From: Promethearchaeota archaeon
GTDB lineage: Archaea; Asgardarchaeota; Lokiarchaeia; Sigynarchaeales; SOKP01
NCBI GenBank assembly: GCA_019057735.1
Contig: JAHLWV010000040.1
Coordinates: forward strand, 1 to 13,218
DNA: 13,218 bases
Reading direction: 5' to 3'
The position numbers and the translations under genes are program-made. A model generated the notes under the pieces. It was not told the origin of the DNA. It ran no database searches and saw only the letters and a list, made by a program, of their open reading frames with translations. The first letter of the stretch is position 1; the number at the start of each line of letters is the position of its first letter. Of the stretch, positions 6,404-13,159 are shown piece after piece.

Positions 6404-8794
6404 TTAATTGTAAGTTTTATAATCTTCTTTTTGTGGTATCACAGGATATCCATTTCGGTGCCAAACCATCATTCCACCCGTTAAGTTTCTAACGTCTTTA
6501 AAGCCTCCTCTAGCTAACAGTTGAGCTGCCATCATTGAACGCGATCCGCTATGACAAATCACGACGATTTCATCATCTTTATACTCTTTTAAAGCATTAA
6601 TATCTTGCATTAGGTCTCCTAAAGGCATTAATTTTGCGCTTTTTATGTGTCCAGTTCTTCCATTATACTCCTGCGGTGTTCTTACATCAATCAGTATTTT
6701 TGGCGAATCATCTGAATCAAGTCTTTCAAATAGCTCGTTAACACTCATATTTGATAACGCTGGAGCATCTAGACCTCTTAATTCTTTTCTCGTTTTTTCT
6801 TCAATTTTCAGAGGCGCTTCGATTTCTTCAGAAGACACTTGACTCTTTTCCAATGTGGCAACCAATTTCCCTTGTTCTTTACCCAGATATAATAAAGTAA
6901 CAGCTTCATTTAACTCAGCATAAGCTTCAACACTGGCTTTAAATCCGGGATCTGTAGAGTAAATTCTCAATTTTTTATCTTCTGGCAATTTTTCAAGCGA
7001 TTTAATAAGAGCATTTAAAGGACCGGGACATGATAAACCACACGCATCTACTTCGATGTAATCGTCTGATACTGTACTTTTCCTTTCAATCATTTCTTCT
7101 ATAATTTCTTCAGAAGCTCCGCATTCCGCAGCGATTTCTTCTGTAGTAGCTATTGCTGTTTTATAGAGCTTATATCCTCCTGATAAATTTTTAACGTGAT
7201 ATCCTTTTTGGATTAATAATCTTGTTGAAAGATAACCTCTGAAGCCTACTTCACAGATAACATAGATATTTTTATCTTTAGGTACTTCCTCCAACCTCTT
7301 TCTCAGCTCTAAATCACTTATATTAGTAGCTCCTTTGATAGTTCCAATTTGATATTCTTCAAGTGTTCGAACGTCAAGAAAAAAGCTATTATTTGCTCGT
7401 ATTTTCTCGATTTCGTGCCAGTGCCAAATTGGCATATCCCCTCTAAGCACATTAGATGCAACAAAACCTGCCATATTTACAGGGTCTTTAGCAGAACCGA
7501 AGGGGGGCGCATAAGTAAGTTCTAACTCTTCTAGATCGAAAACAGTTCCTTTAAATTTTATAACCGTTGAAATAACATCAATTCTTTTTTCTGTTCCGGA
7601 CCCTCCAACTGCTTGAGCACCAAGGATTTTTCCGCTTGGAACTTCAAATAACAATTTTAACGTTATAGGTGTTGCTCCAGGGTAATACCCCGCGTGGTTA
7701 TTAGGATGAATGTATATTTTATCGTAATTAAAATCCAACTGTGATAGTTGTTTTTCAGATAAACCTACTGATGAGACTGTTAAATCAAAAACCTTTACAA
7801 CAGATGCCCCTAAAATACCATTGTATTTTGAGTCACGACCAGCAATGACATCAGCAACAATTCTTCCCTGTTTATTTGCTGGACCAGCTAACGGTATGGC
7901 TATTGGTTGGTTGGTTATAAGGTTTTTTACTTGGACAACGTCACCTACAGCAAAAATTGAAGCGTCAGAGGTTTTCATTTGTTCATCAACTACTATATGC
8001 CCTCGTGGACCAATTTCTAAACCAGCATCTTTTGCTAATCGATTCTCTGGTTTTACTCCAATTGCCATAATTATCATATCTGTTTCAATGCTTTTTCCAC
8101 TTTTAGGAATAACGAGGAAGCGTTTGTTGTCGTCACTCTTAAAAGAAACAACAGCATCTTCTAATTGTAAACACACCCCGTTTAGCAATAGTTCCTGATG
8201 GACAAATTGAGCAATTTCCTTGTCTAAGGGAGCCATCACTTGATCTAACATTTCCATTATCTTTACTTTAATCCCTTTATGCTTCAAATTTTCTGCCATC
8301 TCTAAACCAATAAAGCCTCCACCAATAATGGTTGCGTGTCTAACATCTTTATTCTCGATGAATTGTTTTATTTTAACAGAATCAGGAATTGTTCTTAAAC
8401 TAAATACGGGAACGTCATTTATTCCTTCAAATTGCGGCATTATCGGAGAAGCACCGGGAGAGAGTACTAAATAATCATATTCTAATTCAACAACGTTATC
8501 TTTTTCAAGATTTTTAACTGATACTGTTTTCTTGTCTCTATTTATTGAAATTGCTTCATTATTTATTCTAACATCAATTTTAAACCGATCCCAGAAATCT
8601 TCAGGTGTCATAAGTTCCAACAGACTTTGATCCTTTATAACGTGACCAATATAATACGGTAAACCACAATTAGCAAAGGAAACGTATGGTCCTTTTTCAA
8701 GAACTATTATTTCTAAGTCTTCTTTTAACCGTCTGAGTCTAGCTGCGGTTGAGGCTCCGCCCGCTACACCTCCAACAATTACTACTTTCTTCAT
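6404..8794 (-). CDS. CoA-disulfide/persulfide reductase with rhodanese, TusA and second rhodanese domains
   Basis: A 796-residue cytoplasmic fusion. Residues 1-450 are an FAD- and NAD(P)H-dependent disulfide reductase of the single-cysteine CoA-disulfide reductase group. The FAD site is GGVAGG (8-13), the redox cysteine is C43 in SFANCGLPYY, the NAD site is GGGFIG (158-163), and FAVGD is at 281-285. Residues 455-550 are a rhodanese with active C514 (CEVGFRG). Residues 578-650 are a TusA domain with C589 in GLSCPGPL. Residues 684-785 are a second rhodanese with C747 (CHSGSRS). Known CoADR-rhodanese proteins reduce CoA persulfide, polysulfide or CoA disulfide with NADH and release sulfide; a TusA module adds a persulfide-relay cysteine. 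A GAAGGA site precedes the ATG. The gene lies downstream of tusA-iscS-iscU, so it may deliver sulfide or persulfide to Fe-S assembly, or detoxify polysulfide. Direction of sulfur flow is inferred. Confidence 0.92.
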   Translation of the reverse strand: MKKVVIVGGVAGGASTAARLRRLKEDLEIIVLEKGPYVSFANCGLPYYIGHVIKDQSLLELMTPEDFWDRFKIDVRINNEAISINRDKKTVSVKNLEKDNVVELEYDYLVLSPGASPIMPQFEGINDVPVFSLRTIPDSVKIKQFIENKDVRHATIIGGGFIGLEMAENLKHKGIKVKIMEMLDQVMAPLDKEIAQFVHQELLLNGVCLQLEDAVVSFKSDDNKRFLVIPKSGKSIETDMIIMAIGVKPENRLAKDAGLEIGPRGHIVVDEQMKTSDASIFAVGDVVQVKNLITNQPIAIPLAGPANKQGRIVADVIAGRDSKYNGILGASVVKVFDLTVSSVGLSEKQLSQLDFNYDKIYIHPNNHAGYYPGATPITLKLLFEVPSGKILGAQAVGGSGTEKRIDVISTVIKFKGTVFDLEELELTYAPPFGSAKDPVNMAGFVASNVLRGDMPIWHWHEIEKIRANNSFFLDVRTLEEYQIGTIKGATNISDLELRKRLEEVPKDKNIYVICEVGFRGYLSTRLLIQKGYHVKNLSGGYKLYKTAIATTEEIAAECGASEEIIEEMIERKSTVSDDYIEVDACGLSCPGPLNALIKSLEKLPEDKKLRIYSTDPGFKASVEAYAELNEAVTLLYLGKEQGKLVATLEKSQVSSEEIEAPLKIEEKTRKELRGLDAPALSNMSVNELFERLDSDDSPKILIDVRTPQEYNGRTGHIKSAKLMPLGDLMQDINALKEYKDDEIVVICHSGSRSMMAAQLLARGGFKDVRNLTGGMMVWHRNGYPVIPQKEDYKTYN

Positions 8795-8830
8795 TTTATA
8801 TCCTTCTCAAATATTTTTAGTTGTGTGATT

Positions 8831-8858
8831 GTGATGCACTATATCACTACTTATAATT
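8831..8858 (-). promoter_or_regulatory. Candidate promoter and operator of the CoA-disulfide reductase gene
   Basis: An interrupted inverted repeat GTGAT-N7-ATCAC occupies 8831-8847. Immediately upstream on the minus strand is a TATA-like AAAATTATAAG (around 8850-8860). With the start codon at 8794, the dyad would sit between the TATA box and the transcription start, where a repressor could block initiation. The rest of the 217-base gap shows only the terminator of the upstream gene. The regulator is unknown. Confidence 0.35.
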
Positions 8859-8985
8859 TTCAAAATTAATTATTCCATTTAAAGAGCTTTCTTATTATTT
8901 ATTTATTGATTTAAGAACTAAAAATCACTTTTTCTGAATTTAACTCGTTGAGTAGAAAAAGTTATGATTATTTATAATGCTTTTA

Positions 8986-9002
8986 AAAAATAAGAAAATT
9001 TG
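8986..9002 (-). terminator. T-rich terminator after the tusA-iscS-iscU operon
   Basis: On the minus strand it reads CAAATTTTCTTATTTTT, 9 bases after the iscU-fusion stop codon. It is identical over 17 bases to the element after the CoA-disulfide reductase gene, which supports the view that transcription of the Fe-S genes can end here. Confidence 0.5.
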
Positions 9003-9011
9003 TAGAAAAAA

Positions 9012-9815
9012 TTAGCCTCTATAATCTAAAATTATAACTACATCCACAAAAAGCTCGTAATTCTCGTCTTCGTCGTTATCATGAATTACTACCTTTTCAA
9101 CTTCATCCAGTTCTCCTTTAATTTCTATAAGATCTGATTCGTGTACAATTTTAACTTCTGAATGCTTTAATTTTTTCCGTAATTCGACATTACCAGGAAT
9201 AGATTTTGCGGCGGTCACTACAATTACTCTTCCAGTATATTTTGTTAACTCCAATGCGAGTTCTAAGGATTCATCTCCAGAATCAGTTATTATGACTCTC
9301 TTTTCTCTAAGTTCCTCCAAATCAGCCGGCACGGCATCGTAGACTCCTTTTCCAAAATACTTTTCAACTCCTAATATTACTCGAACACCTAGTTGACAAG
9401 AAGTTACAATTTCTACTTCTGGATTCGTGCCTAAGCGGTAATTATCAATTGCTGCTTGTAAAGCATCAGCGGCTAGATTAGAACAATGCATTTTAATAGG
9501 GGGAAGACCGTCTAATTCGTTAGCTACATCCTGCCTAGATATTTTGTAGGCTTCATCAAGAGTCATTCCTTTTGCCATCTCAGTTATCATGGAGGATGTA
9601 GAAACGGCAGATCCGCAACCAAACGTTTTAAATTTAATATCTTCAATTATCTCCACACCTTCATCATTTTTGCCAACTTTTATATATATCCACATAAGAT
9701 CTCCACAAACAGGATTCCCAACTTGGCCAATTCCGTCTGGTTCTTCTATTTCACCTACATTTCTTGGGTTCTTGAAATGGTCTAAAACTTTATCAGAATA
9801 TTGAGTAGATTTCAT
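9012..9815 (-). CDS. iscU: IscU Fe-S scaffold fused to a degenerate thioredoxin-reductase-like domain
   Basis: A 267-residue protein. Residues 1-130 are a complete IscU scaffold with the cluster ligands C37 (NPVCGD, followed by D39), C67 (FGCGSAVSTSS) and C111 after H110 (KMHCSNLAADAL). Residues 140-267 read like the NAD(P)H-binding half of thioredoxin reductase. EKYFGKGVYDAVPADLEELR aligns with the region around the CxxC site but has no cysteines there. RVIITDSGDESLELALELTK aligns with the glycine-rich dinucleotide loop but has lost the first glycines. The NADPH-binding HRR motif is replaced by TAAK. The tail IKGELDEVEKVVIHD and FVDVVIILD follows the reductase fold to its end. The FAD-binding parts are absent, so catalysis is unlikely; a structural or docking role is my inference. 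The start follows iscS by 3 bases, with GAGGT inside the end of iscS, implying coupled translation. Confidence 0.88.
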   Translation of the reverse strand: MKSTQYSDKVLDHFKNPRNVGEIEEPDGIGQVGNPVCGDLMWIYIKVGKNDEGVEIIEDIKFKTFGCGSAVSTSSMITEMAKGMTLDEAYKISRQDVANELDGLPPIKMHCSNLAADALQAAIDNYRLGTNPEVEIVTSCQLGVRVILGVEKYFGKGVYDAVPADLEELREKRVIITDSGDESLELALELTKYTGRVIVVTAAKSIPGNVELRKKLKHSEVKIVHESDLIEIKGELDEVEKVVIHDNDEDENYELFVDVVIILDYRG

Positions 9816-9818
9816 TTT

Positions 9819-11009
9819 TTATTTTACCTCTTCATATTTTTTTAACAGATCAGAAGGTGTTAACGGCGACAACTTTCTCAATCTTATTATTTGATCTGGT
9901 AAGACTTCTAATAGTCGATCAATGTCAGTTTCACGAGTAGTTCTTCCTAACGAAACCAATAGACTTCCGTGCGCTTCTTCGTGGAGAAGGCCCATAGCAA
10001 TAAGAGTATGGGACGGTTCCAATGTTTTTGAGCTACACGCCGAACCAGTAGCGGCTGCTATATTATGCTCTTTTAGAGTTAAAATTAGCGATTCTCCCTC
10101 AATATAGTCAAACCTGAAGTGTGCGTTGTGAGGAAGCCTTTTTTCTGGATGGCCGTTTAAATGCGATTTTGGAATTGTATCTAAAACATTCTTAATTAGC
10201 TTGTCTCTTAAAGTTTTTAATTTTTCTGATTCTTGGGGCATTTCTTTTTTTGCAATTTCAGCAGCTTTAGCAAATCCGACGATTCCTGGAACGTTTTCCG
10301 AGCCTGATCTCATTCCCCTCTCTTGACCACCGCCTATCATAATTGGATTTACGCGAACCCCTTTTTTTAAGTAGAGCGCACCAACCCCTCTAGGACCATA
10401 GATATCGTTTGATGATAGCGTTATCAGATCAATTGGAACTTCTTGAACATCAATAGGAATCACACTTTCGCTAGCTACTGCATCAGTATGAAACAAAACT
10501 CCCTTTTCTTGAGCAATCTTGCTAATTTCTGCAGTCGGTTGTAGCGTCCCAACCTCATTGCTAGCAGTAGATATAGAAATTAAAATAGTCTCGTCAGTAA
10601 TTAATCTTTCAAGCTTGTCTAATCGAATTCTTCCAAATATATCCACCCCTACCCTACTAACTCTAAATCCTTCTCTTTCAAGGTATTTCCCGATGTTTAA
10701 AATTGAAATGTGTTCAATTTCAGAAATAATGATATGGTTCCCTTTTTTCTTCAGCCTCCTCGCTGCACCGATTACTCCCAAATTATTAGATTCAGTTGCA
10801 CCAGAAGTAAATAAGATATCGGATGAATTGGGGGCATTAATAAATCTAGCAACTTTTTCTCGCGATTTTTCTAAAATATCTGTAGCAATGTCTCCATCAC
10901 AATGAAGAGAAGCAGGATTAGCGAATTTTTCGTTAAAGAATAACGTCATTTCAGCCATCACTCTAACATCCACAGGCTTAGCAGCTTGATTGTCAAGATA
11001 AATACTCAT
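9819..11009 (-). CDS. iscS: IscS/NifS homologue lacking the PLP-binding lysine (Archaeoglobus IscS type)
   Basis: A 396-residue fold-type I protein of the cysteine desulfurase family, the partner of IscU. Conserved parts are YLDNQAAKPVD at the start, H100 in SEIEHISIL, N151 in ASNEVGT, D176 in HTDAV, GGGQERGMRSGSENV at 226-240, and the mobile-loop cysteine C325 in GSACSSKTLEPSH. The lysine that forms the PLP Schiff base (normally SxHKxYGPKG) is replaced: the segment is LSSNDIYGPRG with N201-D202. The glutamine of the usual DAxQ motif is also lost (A179). Archaeoglobus fulgidus IscS has the same SSNDIYGP segment and was reported to lack desulfurase activity while supplying a cysteine ligand to an IscU-bound cluster. 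The same role is likely here. A GAGGG site precedes the ATG; tusA ends 38 bases upstream. Confidence 0.93.
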   Translation of the reverse strand: MSIYLDNQAAKPVDVRVMAEMTLFFNEKFANPASLHCDGDIATDILEKSREKVARFINAPNSSDILFTSGATESNNLGVIGAARRLKKKGNHIIISEIEHISILNIGKYLEREGFRVSRVGVDIFGRIRLDKLERLITDETILISISTASNEVGTLQPTAEISKIAQEKGVLFHTDAVASESVIPIDVQEVPIDLITLSSNDIYGPRGVGALYLKKGVRVNPIMIGGGQERGMRSGSENVPGIVGFAKAAEIAKKEMPQESEKLKTLRDKLIKNVLDTIPKSHLNGHPEKRLPHNAHFRFDYIEGESLILTLKEHNIAAATGSACSSKTLEPSHTLIAMGLLHEEAHGSLLVSLGRTTRETDIDRLLEVLPDQIIRLRKLSPLTPSDLLKKYEEVK

Positions 11010-11047
11010 AATTTTTCCCTCTAGATATGATATTGTCAGTATTCTTG

Positions 11048-11299
11048 TTATTTATTCTTCTTAAAATAAAAAATTAAATCGTCTTCATCTTTTTCCAATT
11101 CTAGTAGTTCTGTGCCAGTTCTTTTTCCCCATCTCTTCAAATCTTCTTCTGCTGCAGGATCATCGGCTAAAACTTTAAAAATTTGACCGATATCCAAACT
11201 CTCTGAAAAAGTTCGCACTTCAAAAATTGGTTCTGGGCAAAATAATCCTCGCGTATCCAATTCCGCGTCATATGCTATTTCCTTTTTTTCGTCAGCCAT
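11048..11299 (-). CDS. tusA: TusA-family sulfur carrier
   Basis: An 83-residue cytoplasmic sulfur carrier and first gene of the Fe-S/sulfur operon. The family mark is the CPxP motif, C21 in LDTRGLFCPEPIFEVR, where the cysteine holds the persulfide. The DDPAAEEDLKRWGKRTG segment and a closing hydrophobic strand (DLIFYF) match the rest of the small alpha/beta fold. The N-terminus is a few residues longer and charged (MADEKKEIAYDAE). A GAAGGTAG ribosome binding site precedes the ATG. In bacteria TusA accepts sulfur from IscS; here the neighbouring IscS is lysine-less, so the carrier more likely exchanges persulfide with the rhodanese/TusA modules of the CoA-disulfide reductase or passes it to IscU-IscS. 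That direction is inference. Confidence 0.92.
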   Translation of the reverse strand: MADEKKEIAYDAELDTRGLFCPEPIFEVRTFSESLDIGQIFKVLADDPAAEEDLKRWGKRTGTELLELEKDEDDLIFYFKKNK

Positions 11300-11631
11300 T
11301 ATAACTACCTTCTATGTTTTATATATCTTTTATAAAGATTTTTTGTATTTAGAATTAATTTAATTTATAATTCTCCTAAGAGAATATACCTTCCATAGTA
11401 AATTAAAATTATTTATTATATTTTAAACAAGTTTTTGACATTTAAAATTCGAAAAAACACCTCCATATAAAACGACTTTATATTTTATAAATATACAGAT
11501 TTGATACAATTAAGTTGGAAAATAATTTGTTGTATCTCGTTAATAGGGTTTTTTAATTAATATTTTTTAAAGTGTTATACTTCATCTATATTATTAAGTA
11601 AAATCTATAACAAATTTAAAGATGAAATCAA
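11300..11631. promoter_or_regulatory. Divergent intergenic region between tusA and the propeller gene
   Basis: These 332 bases have no credible gene on either strand. The tusA side holds the GAAGGTAG ribosome binding site, TATA-like sequences at 11328-11337 and 11361-11370, and a palindrome at 11371-11384. The propeller side contains TATA-like stretches (for example around 11470-11490 and 11550-11570) and only a weak ribosome binding site. The region is extremely AT-rich, so exact promoters cannot be chosen by eye. Confidence 0.4.
11361..11384 (-). promoter_or_regulatory. Candidate TATA box with adjoining palindrome upstream of tusA
   Basis: On the minus strand a TATA-like TTATAAATTA (11361-11370) lies about 65 bases before the tusA ATG. 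Directly upstream of it is TTCTC-CTAA-GAGAA, a palindrome with perfect 5-base arms, at 11371-11384. This is where the TFB recognition element would be, so a repressor bound there could block transcription of the sulfur operon. It could be chance in AT-rich DNA, but the arms hold the few G and C bases in the area. Confidence 0.35.
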
Positions 11632-12996
11632 ATGACAGGAAAAAAGAACGTTAAATTGAATAAAATCGTCCTTATCTTACTATTTATGGGACTTTGTGGG
11701 TCTCAATTTCTTGTAACAGGAGTTGGGACAATAACACAAATGGCAACAGTGGACTGGTTTGTTACCTTTGGATACGACGACGACGATCAGGGATATTCTT
11801 GCGCTGTAGACTCTAACGGTAATGCTTATGTTGCGGGTGATTATAAGATAAATGGAAGCACTAGTAATGCGACTCTAATAAAATACGATCAAAATGGGAT
11901 ATACCAATGGAATTTGACTTGGGGCGGACAATTTACAGACGGAGCCAATTCAGTTTGTGTTGATTCTTTAAATAATTTATATCTTGCGGGAAAGACATAT
12001 AGTTTAGGTAGTGATACTATTAATGGAGATGCGTTCGTAGCAAAATACGATAATTCAGGAATTTTAATTTGGAATCGTACATGGGGTGGAAGTGAATATG
12101 ATTATGCCAGTGATGTCTATGTAGATTCATTTGGGACCGTGCACGTTATTTGTACTACAAGCAGTTATGGTGCAGGTTTTAGTGATATATCGTATTTGAG
12201 ATACAATAGTTCGGGATATCTTGAATCCGTCTTGATTTGGGGTGGAACAAGTTCTGAAAGAAGTGCAGATATTGAAGAGGATTCTAATAATAATTTTATT
12301 ATCAGCGGATCTACAAGTAGTTTCGGAACTGGTAGTGCAGATGCTTTTATTCTTTTCTGTAATTCTACAGGGGCTATCCTTTGGAACACTACTTGGGGAA
12401 CTCATAAATTGGATCGTGTTTATAATCTTGCTTTAGATTCTAATGACAATATTTACCTAGCTGGATGGACATATTATCCCTCTTATGATATGGATTCAAC
12501 AGGTATTTATGATATAAGTTACTGTTTAGTAAAAATTGACACTGAAGGAAATGCGTTATGGAGTAGATTGTGGGGGAGCAGCGAATATCGTGATTATGGG
12601 ACTGGAGTCGCTATAGATTCAAATGACAACATTTATTTCATTGGGGAAGGTTTAAATGGTGGTTGGGGCATTGATAACGTGTATATGGCAAAATTTAATA
12701 CTAGTGGTGTTCTACTTAGTGAAACAACGTGGGGCGGAGGACATTATGAAACTCCGCATTCAATTATAATCGATAAAACAAATAATGATATTTTCGTTGC
12801 GGGAACTTCTTCAAGTTTTAATTTAGACCGAAATACAGATATTTTCTTGATAAAAAATCCAAGTTTTCCAACTGAAAGCGGAAACGGATTGATAAGTAGC
12901 GATACAATTCCAGCTTTTGGCTTATTTGTTCTAATCAGTCTCACAACTGTTATTGCACTTGTTATCGTTAAAAAGAAATTGGTAAAAGTCAATTAA
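11632..12996 (+). CDS. Secreted, membrane-anchored seven-bladed SBBP-type beta-propeller protein
   Basis: A 454-residue surface protein with no recognised enzyme activity. Residues 1-35 are a signal sequence (basic KKNVKLNK, then a hydrophobic core). Residues 41-405 contain seven repeats of about 50 residues, each with a WG(G) turn, a DSNxN(I/L)Y(V/L)AG strand pair and a KYDxxG closing strand. Seven repeats would close one complete propeller. A low-complexity linker leads to a C-terminal hydrophobic helix (about 428-446) and a basic stop (KKKLVKVN), so it should be anchored in the cell membrane facing outward. At least eight N-x-S/T sequons are present, several at the same blade position (WNLTWGG, WNRTWGG, WNTTWG), consistent with archaeal N-glycosylation. 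The repeat is the Pfam SBBP type. The protein is transcribed away from tusA and need not be linked to the redox genes. A binding or scaffold role is possible but unproven. Confidence 0.85.
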   Translation: MTGKKNVKLNKIVLILLFMGLCGSQFLVTGVGTITQMATVDWFVTFGYDDDDQGYSCAVDSNGNAYVAGDYKINGSTSNATLIKYDQNGIYQWNLTWGGQFTDGANSVCVDSLNNLYLAGKTYSLGSDTINGDAFVAKYDNSGILIWNRTWGGSEYDYASDVYVDSFGTVHVICTTSSYGAGFSDISYLRYNSSGYLESVLIWGGTSSERSADIEEDSNNNFIISGSTSSFGTGSADAFILFCNSTGAILWNTTWGTHKLDRVYNLALDSNDNIYLAGWTYYPSYDMDSTGIYDISYCLVKIDTEGNALWSRLWGSSEYRDYGTGVAIDSNDNIYFIGEGLNGGWGIDNVYMAKFNTSGVLLSETTWGGGHYETPHSIIIDKTNNDIFVAGTSSSFNLDRNTDIFLIKNPSFPTESGNGLISSDTIPAFGLFVLISLTTVIALVIVKKKLVKVN

Positions 12997-13007
12997 AATC
13001 AAATCTA

Positions 13008-13030
13008 TTTTTTTTTATTATTCTTTTTTA
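13008..13030 (+). terminator. T-rich terminator after the propeller gene
   Basis: Starting 12 bases after the stop codon, 23 bases are nearly all T with a few A and one C. This is a typical archaeal terminator and lies between the propeller gene and the convergent partial gene at the window edge. No hairpin is seen. Confidence 0.45.
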
Positions 13031-13159
13031 ATAACAAAAACTCGTAATTCATCCAAAAGACCTTAGTAACGCGTTTAAAAAATGTTACTTTTTACTATAT
13101 GGGAGAATTTTCATTAATTAATGAGGTAAAAAAATGAGATTTGTTTCTTGTTTTAGGTC

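Noticed and set aside
7821..8198. A 125-residue plus-strand open frame opposite the CoA-disulfide reductase gene.
   Set aside because: The minus strand here encodes the essential NAD- and FAD-binding core with conserved motifs. The antisense translation has unusual Ser/Ile/Thr richness and no family pattern.
12127..12405. Two overlapping minus-strand open frames inside the propeller gene.
   Set aside because: They arise from the repeated Ser/Thr/Gly-rich coding pattern on the plus strand, lack ribosome binding sites and show no motifs.
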